From UTCFX2 sp963726375 (GTDB taxonomy: Bacteria > Chloroflexota > Anaerolineae > Anaerolineales > UBA4823), in contig CAVSCE010000008.1 in NCBI GenBank assembly GCA_963726375.1, positions 744,001 to 808,000 of the forward strand: a DNA stretch of 64,000 nt, written 5' to 3'. Below are positions 49,408-58,068 of the stretch, in pieces. Position numbers and translations under genes: made by a program. Each line of letters starts with the position of its first letter. Within the stretch, counting starts at the first letter, position 1. The notes under the pieces are model-generated. The model made no database searches. It saw only the letters and a program-made list of their open reading frames with translations, and was not told where the DNA came from.

Positions 49408-50503
49408 TTAAGGTATGACGGTCGGCGTCGGCAGCGGGGTTGGCAGCAGGCTCGGGAGCAATTCCTGGACCTTCGGGGCGGGGGCCGCGTTGGGTGTGGG
49501 CAGCGGCAGCAGGTAGGGCACATCGTTGGGCAAGAATACCGTCTGGACACCGGCGCCAATCTTGTTGATGAAGGTGTAGTTCAACAGCTCGGGATTGTCC
49601 TTGAGGGCTGCAGAGAAAAGGTTCAGCGCGTCGGTCTCGGCCCTCGCCTGAATGAGCCGGGCTTCCGCCTGACCCTTCGATTGAATCACCGCGGCATCTG
49701 CCTGACCCTGGGCTACCTGGCGGGCTTGCTCGGCTTCCTGCTTGCGCTGCTCGACGACAAAGCGGGCCTGCTGCGCCGTCTGTTCGGCAATCTGCTTCTG
49801 CTCGACCGAGGCAGCATATTCAGGCGAGAAAGTGATGTTGCGGAGCACAAAATCGACCAGCACCAATCCATTTTCTTCCATTTTTTTTGACATTTCATCG
49901 CTGATCATCGCCCGTAATTCACTGCGCTTTGAGCTGTAGACTTCCTCAATCCCAAACTGGGATACTGCATCCCGGATCGCACCGCGCGAGAGGGGTCGGA
50001 TCAGGTCGCTGGAATAGCGATCCTGCCAATCGATGTGGATCTGGATCACCTGGTTTGGATCCACCGCATAGATCACAGAGGAATCGATCAGGACCTCCTG
50101 GCCGTCAGCAGTGCGGGCTGAAATCGAAGTCGTCGCCCTGGATCTGGCCCTCATTGGGCGCAATTGACATCGTATAGGTCTGGCGAGAGATCGGATAAAC
50201 GCGCACCGATTCCATGAACGGAATGATCCAGTTTAATCCCGGCTGTAAGGCAGATTCGCGATAACCCTTTGGGGCGACGGCAGAGATGACCACGCCGCGC
50301 TCCTCCGGCTGGATGAATACGAGTCCGGCGCTGATCGAGGTGAGAATCCCGGCGGCCACAGCACTGACCACGATGGCAACCGAAAGGCCTTTTGACTTAT
50401 GTCCTTTTGATGCCCGGACGACCGCCAAGGCAAGCAATCCAAAGGTAGCGAGCCAAAGCACGCTGACGATCGCATCAAGGACGAGAGTGATATTCATGTT
50501 CAA
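49408..50503 (-). CDS. SPFH/band-7 membrane protein, prohibitin-like (frameshifted)
   Basis: About 364 residues: two N-terminal membrane helices, the SPFH domain (EERGVVISAVAPKGYRESAL, YPISRQTYTMSI, GQEVLIDSSVIYAVDP, RDAVSQFGIEEVYSSKRSEL), a long coiled coil rich in Ala, Gln and Glu (EQRKQEAEQARQVAQGQADA), and a Pro-rich tail. The frame shifts near 50120 where GDDF joins SISARTADGQEVL. Band-7 proteins scaffold membrane microdomains and protease complexes. It has a own -10 box at 50544-50549 and is followed by selD after 18 bases. Confidence 0.88.
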
Positions 50504-50543
50504 GCTCCACGGTTAATTTTTTTATCATTAATACCGAATTTGA

Positions 50544-50549
50544 ATTATA
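50544..50549 (-). promoter_or_regulatory. -10 box for the SPFH-selD unit
   Basis: TATAAT on the minus strand 40 bases before the SPFH start, in the only gap of the block. A TTGGAG 19 bases further is a possible -35. It would allow selD to be transcribed apart from the T-box unit. Confidence 0.5.
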
Positions 50550-50562
50550 ACCTCAAGTCGGT

Positions 50563-51000
50563 TCAGCGCTCCAACCAGATCGTCACAGGACCATCATTGT
50601 CAATTTCCACCAGCATATGTGCACCGAACTCTCCGGTCTGGGTAAAAATGCCCTTACTCCTCACCAATTCGGCGAATCGATTTACCAGCGGTCCGGCAAT
50701 TTCTGGAGGCGCTGCGTCCGTAAACGAGGGGCGCCGCCCTTTGCGCGTGTCCGCATATAGGGTGAACTGCGAAACGACGATCGCCTGACCGCCAATATCA
50801 AGCAGCGATAGGTTTAATTTCCCGTCAATATCTTCAAAGATGCGCAGGTTGACAATCTTCTCCACCAGATATGCGACCTGATCTTCACCATCCTGCGGGC
50901 CGACGCCCAGCAGGATCACGACGCCCTGCCCGATATCTGCGATGGTTTGACCCTCTATCGACACCCGGCCGCGACGAACGCGCTGGATCAGGGCTCTCAT
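50563..51000 (-). CDS. dtd: D-aminoacyl-tRNA deacylase
   Basis: A 145-residue enzyme that removes D-amino acids from tRNA, originally D-Tyr. Motifs: MRALIQRVRRGRVSI, VVSQFTLYADTRKGRRPSF (SQFTLY) and TGEFGAHMLVEIDNDGPVT (with GEFGAHM and NDGPVT). Start ATG 51000 overlaps the trpS stop (ATGA). It is transcribed with trpS behind the T-box. No frameshift. Confidence 0.95.
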   Translation of the reverse strand: MRALIQRVRRGRVSIEGQTIADIGQGVVILLGVGPQDGEDQVAYLVEKIVNLRIFEDIDGKLNLSLLDIGGQAIVVSQFTLYADTRKGRRPSFTDAAPPEIAGPLVNRFAELVRSKGIFTQTGEFGAHMLVEIDNDGPVTIWLER

Positions 51001-52004
51001 TTGCGCCCTGGAAGCGGCAGACCGATCGCCTGCCGGACCTCATACATGGTCTGCCGGGCGATCTTTGAGGCCCGCTGCTGTCCGTCTGCAAGGACATCGT
51101 CTACATATCCAAGGTCCTGGGCAAGCTCTGACCTACGCTCGCGGAAGGGAGCCAGGTGGCTGTTCAAGCTGCGGGCAAATATCTTCTTGCAGTCCACACA
51201 GCCGATCCCGGCTCGCCGGCATTCGATGTTAATCGAGGCGACCTCTTCGGCTGGTGTAAATACTTTATGCATCGAAAACACATTGCAGACGTCCGGATTG
51301 CCAGGGTCGCTGCGGCGCTGCCTGGCCGGGTCTGTGACCATCTGCATGATGCGCTGTGCTGTTTCTTCTGGCGAGGCAGCCAGCTCGATGTGGTTGTTCA
51401 GGCTTTTGCTCATCTTCTGCTGACCATCGATGCCCAGCACTTTTGGCACTTCGGTTGCCTTCATCGCAGGCTCGATCAATACGCTGGTGTTATACTGATA
51501 GTTAAAGGAACGCACCGTTTCGCGTGCAAACTCGATATGCGGCTGCTGATCGACGCCCACCGGGACGAGATCGGCCTTGTAGAGGACAATATCCGCGCTC
51601 ATCAAGACCGGATAGCCGACCAGACCGTAGTTGACATTGTTCGGGTTCTCGCGGACCTTCTCTTTGAAGGTCGGCAGATCGGTCAGCTTTCCAAGCGGGG
51701 TCACCATCGACAGGTAAGTATGCAGCTCCATGACTTCCGGGACCTGAGATTGGACGAAGAGGATCGTCTCAACGGGACGAATGCCGAGCGCCAGCCAATC
51801 GAGCGCCATTTCATAGGTGTTTTGACGCAGGTTCTCGGTGAAGTCCATCGTTGTGAGGGCGTGAACATCGACGATGCAGTAAACACATTCGTAGTCATCT
51901 TGCAGGGCGATGTAATTCTTAATCGCGCCCAGATAGTTGCCCAAATGCTGTCGGCCGGTTGGACGAGCGCCTGAAAAAACCCGGCCTTTCTTTTGATTCG
52001 CCAT
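50997..52004 (-). CDS. trpS: Tryptophanyl-tRNA synthetase
   Basis: A 335-residue class I synthetase. The HIGH-like motif is PTGRQHLGNYLGA and the KMSKS motif is GIDGQQKMSKSLNN. Other typical segments: FVQSQVPEVMELHTYLSMVTP, GYPVLMSADIVLYKADLVPVG. The C-terminal part holds an unusual CRRAGIGCVDCKK with four Cys, as in Fe-S-binding TrpRS. Start ATG 52004, eight bases after the SelW-like stop. The T-box at 52270-52552 with UGG specifier supports the identity and control by uncharged tRNA-Trp. Confidence 0.96.
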   Translation of the reverse strand: MANQKKGRVFSGARPTGRQHLGNYLGAIKNYIALQDDYECVYCIVDVHALTTMDFTENLRQNTYEMALDWLALGIRPVETILFVQSQVPEVMELHTYLSMVTPLGKLTDLPTFKEKVRENPNNVNYGLVGYPVLMSADIVLYKADLVPVGVDQQPHIEFARETVRSFNYQYNTSVLIEPAMKATEVPKVLGIDGQQKMSKSLNNHIELAASPEETAQRIMQMVTDPARQRRSDPGNPDVCNVFSMHKVFTPAEEVASINIECRRAGIGCVDCKKIFARSLNSHLAPFRERRSELAQDLGYVDDVLADGQQRASKIARQTMYEVRQAIGLPLPGRK

Positions 52005-52012
52005 CTTTCCTC

Positions 52013-52252
52013 CTAGATTAGCTTCTGGATCATTTCGACCAATTCGCCCGGCTCGGCATGGCGGCCTGTGCTCAGTTTTGAATAGATCAGCTGTCCATCC
52101 ACGGTCACCTCAAAGCGCCCTCCGGACGAGGGAACCAGGGTGATCAATTCGATTTGCGGCTCAAACTTTTCGAAGAGCTCTGCCGTCAAACTGACGGCCC
52201 GGTTTGTATAGTGTCAGACAGCACAGTAAACAATCTCGATTTTTAATGACAT
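52013..52252 (-). CDS. SelW/Rdx-family CxxU selenoprotein (in-frame TGA)
   Basis: A 79-residue protein with a thioredoxin-like fold of the Rdx family (SelW, SelT, SelH). It begins at ATG 52252, with GGAGG at 52259-52263 six bases before it. MSLKIEIVYCAV-U-HYTNRAV has the CxxU redox motif (Cys10, Sec13) at the end of the first strand. The TGA is at 52214-52216. The rest reads LTAELFEKFEPQIELITLVP, GGRFEVTVDGQLIYSKL and HAEPGELVEMIQKLI up to the stop at 52013, as in bacterial SelW-like proteins, which often have CxxC there. Reading through is needed because the frame before and after has no other break. It is the first gene after the T-box and is followed by trpS eight bases later. Redox role is inferred from the family. 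Confidence 0.87.
52182..52198 (-). promoter_or_regulatory. Bacterial SECIS-like hairpin in the SelW-like gene
   Basis: GCCGTCA and TGACGGC form a perfect 7-bp stem around GTT on the minus strand. The loop begins 22 bases after the TGA and starts with G-U, as expected for SelB recognition. It is coding sequence, too. Confidence 0.78.
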
Positions 52253-52269
52253 CTTGTTCCTCCAGATTT

Positions 52270-52552
52270 AAGAATACAAAACCCCGCCGGTGATGCGACG
52301 GGGATTTTGAGCCAGCCTCACTTGCTGAAGATTGGTCGACCATTCCCTGGGAAGGGATTGATGAACCACCTGCCTGGATAACGGCGGCAACGCCGGCGCG
52401 GGCTAATGGGCCTGGTATGATCAAACCGTTCACCCTGCAGCTCTGAGGGCCATTCGGCTTCGCTGTGCAGACGGGTTTTTCACCGACACCCGTTCTCTGG
52501 ACTGCCATTTCGAGGCGTACTATTCCTCTTCACAGCCTTAAATCTGTATATA
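52270..52552 (-). promoter_or_regulatory. T-box leader (tRNA-Trp specific) before the SelW-like gene, trpS and dtd
   Basis: The minus strand carries a T-box riboswitch layout. Stem I begins with GAAGAGGAATAGTA (AGUA S-turn at 52518-52521). The AGAGA and GGTG elements lie at about 52470-52499. The specifier side reads GCCGAATGGCCCTCAGAGC, with UGG (Trp) at 52450-52452. Further down is AGGTGGTTC with the UGGU bulge at 52365-52368, which binds the tRNA NCCA end. A terminator hairpin precedes the gene. UGG fits trpS; the U in UGGU would pair by wobble with the usual G73 of tRNA-Trp. Stem borders are approximate. Confidence 0.87.
52278..52303 (-). terminator. T-box terminator hairpin
   Basis: On the minus strand CCCCGTCG pairs with CGGCGGGG (52296-52303 and 52282-52289, one G-T pair) followed by TTTT. 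It ends 26 bases before the SelW-like start and forms the off state of the T-box. Confidence 0.85.
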
Positions 52553-52559
52553 TAAATTT

Positions 52560-52567
52560 AGTATAAC
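52560..52567 (-). promoter_or_regulatory. Extended -10 promoter for the T-box unit
   Basis: TGT-TATACT on the minus strand just upstream of the T-box. Transcription starts near 52552. No good -35. Confidence 0.5.
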
Positions 52568-52587
52568 ATATTTCGGACGGTAGATTA

Positions 52588-52596
52588 TGCTACAAT
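52588..52596 (+). promoter_or_regulatory. Extended -10 promoter for amrB
   Basis: TGC-TACAAT on the plus strand, divergent from the T-box promoter. The leader to ATG 52642 is about 40 bases with AGGAGGT as ribosome site. Confidence 0.55.
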
Positions 52597-52641
52597 GTTC
52601 CATATCGCCTGATCACACGATACCAGAACAGGAGGTGGGCG

Positions 52642-53523
52642 ATGAGCCGAGGATCTGATGTTCGCCCCTCACCGATCGCCGGGCATTGGTACCCGGGCGA
52701 CCCGCACATCTTGGCGGCTTTCGTTGATCGTAGCATGGATGAAGCCCAACCGGTCGAATTAACCGGGGAAATAGTCGCAGTGATGGCGCCGCATGCCGGG
52801 TATGAATTTTCCGGTCTGGTCGCCGGAGCTGCTTTTGCAGTGCTGCGCGGCCTGGATATCCAGACAGTCATCATCGCCTCACCCATGCACCAACCCTATT
52901 ATGAGCCTCTGCTGACCAGCGCCCACCAGGCATACGAAACACCGCTTGGCCTGGTGAAGATCGATATAGAAGCACTACAAGAGCTGGATGCAAGCCTGGA
53001 AGAGCTGCTGGGGGTCCGACTGCGGCGCGTTCGCAATGATATGGAACACTCACTGGAGATCGAGCTGCCCTTTCTCCAGCGAGCCCTGCCCGGGCCGTTT
53101 TCGCTGGTCCCGATCATGGTGCGAGATCAGAGCCTGCGCACGGCGCGAAGCCTGGGTGAAGCGTTCAGGCGGCTGGTCGCAGAGAGCCATTCGCTTTCCG
53201 GCAAGCGCGTCCTGCTTGTGGCGAGCACGGACCTCTCGCATTTCTACCCGCAGCGGGCCGCGGTAGCGCTGGATTCCGAGGTCCTGCGGGTGGTAGAGAC
53301 GTTAGATCCTGAAGGGGTGATCCGGGTGGAAGAAGAAGCAAAAGGCTTTGCCTGCGGGCGCGGCGCTCTGGCGGCGGTGCTTTTCGCTGCCAAGGCGCTG
53401 GGAGCGAACCATTCCGAGGTGCTGAAATATGCGACTTCAGGCGAGGCGAGGGGAGATTATGATCGAGTTGTAGGCTACGGAGCGGCAGTGATGACGCGCC
53501 AGGTCGAGACAATTTATGAATGA
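52642..53523 (+). CDS. amrB: AmmeMemoRadiSam system protein B (Memo family)
   Basis: A 293-residue protein of the MEMO1 family, related to extradiol dioxygenases. Motifs: PSPIAGHWYPGDP, VMAPHAGYEFSGLVAGAAFA (His site), DMEHSLEIELPFLQ, VASTDLSHFYP and FACGRGALAAVLFAA. In many genomes it is next to AMMECR1 and a radical SAM protein; those partners are not here. Start ATG 52642 with AGGAGGT. It overlaps the next gene by eight bases. Confidence 0.92.
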   Translation: MSRGSDVRPSPIAGHWYPGDPHILAAFVDRSMDEAQPVELTGEIVAVMAPHAGYEFSGLVAGAAFAVLRGLDIQTVIIASPMHQPYYEPLLTSAHQAYETPLGLVKIDIEALQELDASLEELLGVRLRRVRNDMEHSLEIELPFLQRALPGPFSLVPIMVRDQSLRTARSLGEAFRRLVAESHSLSGKRVLLVASTDLSHFYPQRAAVALDSEVLRVVETLDPEGVIRVEEEAKGFACGRGALAAVLFAAKALGANHSEVLKYATSGEARGDYDRVVGYGAAVMTRQVETIYE

Positions 53524-54868
53524 AAGCATGTTATTCGATGTGATTGGTCTGGCTGCGATTGCAGTGTTTGTGCTTGCAAATGCATTTTTTGTTGCGGCGG
53601 AGTTTTCGCTGGTCAGCGTGCGGAGGACCCGGATCGCCGAGCTGGTCGCACGCGGAGAAACGGGGGCTGCGGCTGTCCACGAAGCGATAGAGAACCCTGA
53701 TCGCGTGATCGCAGCTACCCAGCTGGGGATCACGCTTTCCAGCCTGGCACTGGGCTGGGTGGGCGAGCCGGCGTTGAGCGACCTGATCCTGCCGGTAGTC
53801 TCGCTGTTTCCAACAGTGATCCGGGAGGAGGTTTCGCACAGCCTTTCGGCGATCATTGCGTTTACCCTGATCACATTCCTGCATGTTGTGGTTGGGGAGC
53901 TGGCGCCGAAGTCGATTGCGCTGCAGAACCCCGAACGGACATCGCTGTTCATCGCCAGGCCGGTACTGCTGACCGAGAAAATTTTTAAACCTGCAATCTG
54001 GCTGCTCAACGGCGCAGGAAACCTGCTGCTGAAAATGCTCAATATCCGGCCTGCCAGCGGCCACCAGCTGGTTCATTCCGTCGAAGAATTAAAGATGATT
54101 GTCAGCGCGAGCGCAGATGGAGGAGTTGTCCAGGCTGACGAGAGGGAGATGCTCAACGCGGTTTTTGACTTCGGCGAGCTGGTCGTCCGCCAGGTGATGG
54201 TGCCTCGCACCGAGATCATCAGCGTGGAGGCTGATGCGCCGTTGAACGATATTGTTGAGCTGGTCATGCAGAATACATTTACAAAATTTCCGATCTATGA
54301 AGATTCTCTCGACCAGGTGATCGGGATCATGCACGTCCGGGACTTGCTGAACGCAATCCGGTCGGGAGATTACGAAAACTGCGTTGCGCGCGATTTCCTT
54401 CGCGACACGCTGTTCGTCCCGGAGACTCTACCGGTGAGCAATTTACTGCGTTTATTTCAGGTTAACCGTCAGCACCTGGCAATCGTGTTGGACGAGTTTG
54501 GAGGAACAGCCGGATTGGCCACGCTGGAAGATTTGCTTGAGGAGATTGTGGGCGATGTCAGCGACCTCTTCGATATCAGCATCCCGGGATTTGAGACGAT
54601 GCCAGACGGCTCGATTCTTGTCGACGGGTTGACGCAGGTTGAAGAAGTCAACGAACAGCTGGGCCTTGAATTAATCGAGCCTTACTATGACACGATCGCA
54701 GGCTACGTGATGGGCCGCCTGGGGCGGATTCCCCGCCAGAACGATTTGATCGAAGGCGATGGGATACGGCTGAGGGTGATCGAGATGGACGGCTTGCGCG
54801 TGGCGCGCGTCTCTTTGACGGTGACTGGCGAGACGCCCGCTGATAAATCCAATAACCCTGCTGCATGA
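53516..54868 (+). CDS. CNNM/CorC-family membrane protein with CBS pair
   Basis: A 450-residue protein: DUF21/CNNM membrane domain (residues 1-200, ANAFFVAAEFSLVSVRRTRI and LGITLSSLALGWVGEPAL), CBS pair (VPRTEIISVEADAPL, FPIYEDSLDQVIGIMHVRDLL, FQVNRQHLAIVLDEFGGTAGLATLEDLLEEIVGD) and a C-terminal CorC_HlyC domain (GYVMGRLGRIPRQND, VIEMDGLRVARVSL). Such proteins are linked to Mg2+ export or resistance. Older names say hemolysin, which is not supported. It overlaps both neighbours, so it is in an operon with amrB and priA. No frameshift. Confidence 0.92.
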   Translation: MNESMLFDVIGLAAIAVFVLANAFFVAAEFSLVSVRRTRIAELVARGETGAAAVHEAIENPDRVIAATQLGITLSSLALGWVGEPALSDLILPVVSLFPTVIREEVSHSLSAIIAFTLITFLHVVVGELAPKSIALQNPERTSLFIARPVLLTEKIFKPAIWLLNGAGNLLLKMLNIRPASGHQLVHSVEELKMIVSASADGGVVQADEREMLNAVFDFGELVVRQVMVPRTEIISVEADAPLNDIVELVMQNTFTKFPIYEDSLDQVIGIMHVRDLLNAIRSGDYENCVARDFLRDTLFVPETLPVSNLLRLFQVNRQHLAIVLDEFGGTAGLATLEDLLEEIVGDVSDLFDISIPGFETMPDGSILVDGLTQVEEVNEQLGLELIEPYYDTIAGYVMGRLGRIPRQNDLIEGDGIRLRVIEMDGLRVARVSLTVTGETPADKSNNPAA

Positions 54869-57407
54869 TGCCAACCTTTGTTGAAGTGGCCGTAAACCTC
54901 CCCCATATTTTGGGGGTTTTTCATTATCATCTGCCGCCAGAGCTGGAAGGCGAGGTGAAGCGCGGGCATCTGGTTCTCGTGCCGTTTGGGGTGCAGACCG
55001 TGCAGGGGGTTGTCGTGAGGTTTCCTGACCAGCCATCCGTGGTTGAAACCAAGGCGGTTATCGAGCTGGTCGATCCCTGCGTGGCGCTGACTTCGGAGCA
55101 GATAGAATTGGCGCAGGTGCTCGCGAGGGAATGCCTGGCGCCGCTGGCAGCCTGTATTGGGTTAATGCTGCCGCCTGGAGTGGACCAACAGGCGGATTTG
55201 CTCTACATTCGCCAGGGACAGCGCCCGGAGGGGCTGAGCCCTGTCCAAACACGGCTGTTGAACTTGCTGGAGCAGCGCGGCCCGCTGCGCGGCCAGCAGA
55301 TCGAACACACGCGATGCGGCGGGTGAATTGGAGATCAGCCGCCAGGCCACTCCTGCGGCGCGGTCTGGTCCGGACCGAGCGGGTTCTTCCAAGCCCGACC
55401 GTTCATCCAAAGCTGATAAAGATGGTCAACCTGGCGTGCTCGCCTGCCCAGGCTGAGGCGGAGCTTGACCTGCTTGGCCGGGCTGGTTCAGAAGCACTGA
55501 GCCGCCGGCAGAAAATCATCCAGTACCTGATTCAGGGAGGCGAGGCGGTCGAAGCCAGCTGGCTTTATGCTGAATTTGGTGGGAACGCAAGCGACCTGAA
55601 ATTCCTGGAACAGCGAGGCCTGATCTCACTCAGCCAAAGCGAAACCTGGCGCGATCCTCTCGAGAAGGCAGATTATCCACTTTATGAAGTCCCAGCCCTC
55701 ACGAGGGATCAAGGGGAGGTCTGGGAAGTGGTAGACGCTCAGCTGCATCACTCGGCAGCCGGTCAGCGCGTCCAGCCGATCCTACTGCACGGAGTGACCG
55801 GGTCCGGCAAGACCGAGATTTACCTGCGAGCAGTCCAAAAGACTCTCGAGCTCGGCCGCCAGGCGATCGTACTGGTGCCCGAGATTGCGCTCACGCCCCA
55901 GACAATCCAAAGGTTTGCCGGCCGGTTCCCCGGCCAAGTTGGACTCGTCCATTCAGGCCTTTCCGCCGGAGAACGGTACGACACCTGGAGGCGGGCGCGT
56001 CAAGGCGAGCTGAGCGTGGTCGTTGGGCCGCGCAGCGCGCTGTTCACGCCGTTCTCCAGTCTGGGCCTGATTGTAGTAGACGAATGTCATGACGATTCCT
56101 ACTACCAGGCCGAGGCAGCCCCACATTTCCACGCCCGTGAGGCGGCAGTGAGCTATGCTGAGATTGCAGGGGCGGTCTGCCTGATGGGCTCAGCGACACC
56201 TGATGTGGGAAGCATTTATCAAGGTGAACAGAAGAGGATCGATGTCCTGAAACTGCCTGCCAGGATCCTGGCACACCATGCCGCCGTACAGGCTCAATTA
56301 GAGCGGCTGAGCATCCGGAAGGGCGCCGCAGGGCTGACCCATTCACGCTATAGAGCGCTGGAAGGCCAGGCAGAGACGACAGACCTGCCACCAGTCTCAG
56401 TCGTAGATATGCGCGAAGAGCTGAAGGACGGCAACCGCTCAATCTTCAGCCGGAGGCTTTCCGGCGCACTTGCCGCCGTGCTGGACCAGGGCGAACAAGC
56501 CATCTTTTTTTTGAACCGGCGCGGCTCGGCCACATACGTCTTCTGCCGGGACTGCGGGCACACCCTGCGCTGCCCGCGCTGCGAAATCCCTTTGACATAC
56601 CACGAATCAGAGGGCATCCTGCTGTGCCACTACTGCAACTACCGCAGGAAGATGCCGGAACTTTGCCCTGAATGCAAAGGGAAGCGCATCCGCCAGTACG
56701 GCACCGGCACTCAGAAGGTTGAAGCCGAGCTGCACGCCCTTTTCCCACAGGTCCGGACGCTGCGCTGGGATTACGAGACCACGCGAAAGAAAGGCGCTCA
56801 TGCTGCGATCCTGCGCCAGTTCGCGGCCCATCAGGCGGACATCCTGGTTGGGACGCAGATGCTTGCCAAGGGGATGGACCTCCCGCTGGTGACGCTGGTT
56901 GGGGTTGTGCTAGCCGATGTGGGGCTGAACCTCCCGGATTTTCGAGCGAACGAAAGGACATTCCAGATTCTGACCCAGGTTGCCGGTCGAGCCGGCCGGA
57001 GCCTTTTGGGAGGAGAGGCCATTTTACAGACCTTTCAGCCTGACCATTATGTCATTCGGGCAGCGGCAGGACATGATTTCCAGGCGTTTTACGACCAGGA
57101 GCTGAAGTTCCGCCGCCTGGCAGGCTATCCACCTTTCAGCAGCCTGGTCCGGCTCGAATACCGCAGCTATGATCCATCGAAAGCAGAGCAGGCTGCACAC
57201 AACCTTGGCGGGCAAATCCAGGCCTGGATGAATCAGGAAGGCAGTCGTGCGACAAGGATGATCGGTCCAGCGCCATGTTTTTTCTCTCGAATGAGCGGTT
57301 ATTACCGCTGGCAAATCGTGTTATGCGGGCCGGACCCCGCCGGTTTGCTGAAAGACCGCCCTTTGTCCGAGTGGAAGATTGAAGTTAATCCACCAAACTT
57401 GCTATAA
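54865..57407 (+). CDS. priA: Primosomal replication restart helicase PriA (frameshifted)
   Basis: A superfamily 2 helicase, about 846 residues, that reloads replisomes at stalled forks. N-terminal 3'BD domain: VEVAVNLPHILGVFHYHLPP and GHLVLVPFGVQTVQGVVV. The frame shifts near 55305-55312, after which HAMRRVNWRSAARPLLRRG continues. Helicase motifs: Walker A GVTGSGKTEIYLRAV, motif II VVDECHDDSYYQ (Cys in place of the usual second Glu of DEEH), LMGSATPDVGS. Eight Cys of the zinc sites: CRDCGHTLRCPRC and CHYCNYRRKMPELCPEC. End: VAGRAGRSLLGGEAILQTF. It overlaps the CNNM stop by four bases. Confidence 0.94.
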
Positions 57408-57408
57408 T
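57379..57408 (+). promoter_or_regulatory. Promoter for the phosphoribosyltransferase
   Basis: TTGAAG, an 18-base spacer and TATAAT preceded by TGC, inside the last codons of priA. GCTATAATGTGG is shared with the uvrA promoter at 26231-26242. Confidence 0.65.
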
Positions 57409-57477
57409 GTGGTCCAGAACAGCCTTCGTTCATCTTTATGGTTTGGGTGAGCCAGGCAAACCCATCAGGAGATACCC

Positions 57478-57993
57478 ATGCTGCCACAGCGCAATGAAAT
57501 ACTGACCTGGGATGAAGTTGACAGGTTAATCGATCATTTACTTCCGCAATTCGACGACGAATATGAGGCGATGGTCCTGATCACCAGGGGCGGAATCATA
57601 CCGGGAGGGATGCTGGCGGAGGCGATGGGGATCACGCATATCCTGACGGCAGCAGTTGATTTTCCGACCCAAACGCAGATGGAAAAAGCCAAGCTGATGG
57701 CCTGGCCCCAGTTCATCCAATTTCCTGACGATACGGCGCTGCGCGGGAAGCGCACGTTAGTTGTTGACGACGTCTGGGGCTCAGGACGAACGATCACCTC
57801 GGTAAAGATCCGAGTTGCAGGGGCTGGAGCGGTCGCACACACATGCGTGCTGCATTTCAATCCGTACCGGAACCTTTTTGGCACCAGCCGCCCGGATTAT
57901 TTTGCAGCCATTACCGACGCCCACATCATTTATCCCTGGGAGATCGATCGCGGCCCGGACCGAGCAATGCTATCGGATTTTCCTGAGTGCTGA
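57478..57993 (+). CDS. Purine-type phosphoribosyltransferase
   Basis: A 171-residue PRTase with the PRPP loop TLVVDDVWGSGRTITSVK and the start LTWDEVDRLIDHLLPQFDDEYEAMVLITRGGIIPGGMLAEAM. It resembles xanthine or guanine PRTases that salvage purines; specificity cannot be told. It has its own promoter. It converges on the CHAD gene. No frameshift. Confidence 0.88.
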   Translation: MLPQRNEILTWDEVDRLIDHLLPQFDDEYEAMVLITRGGIIPGGMLAEAMGITHILTAAVDFPTQTQMEKAKLMAWPQFIQFPDDTALRGKRTLVVDDVWGSGRTITSVKIRVAGAGAVAHTCVLHFNPYRNLFGTSRPDYFAAITDAHIIYPWEIDRGPDRAMLSDFPEC

Positions 57994-58068
57994 GGCTCAC
58001 CCTGGATTAAGGGAATCGACCTGCGCAAAGCTTGAAACCATAGGGTTTCTGAGAACTTAGCGTTGGAT

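Noticed and set aside
58034..58049. GAAACC-ATAG-GGTTTC hairpin between the convergent phosphoribosyltransferase and CHAD genes
   Set aside because: Only six base pairs, mostly A-T, and no T run on either strand. Not enough for a terminator call.
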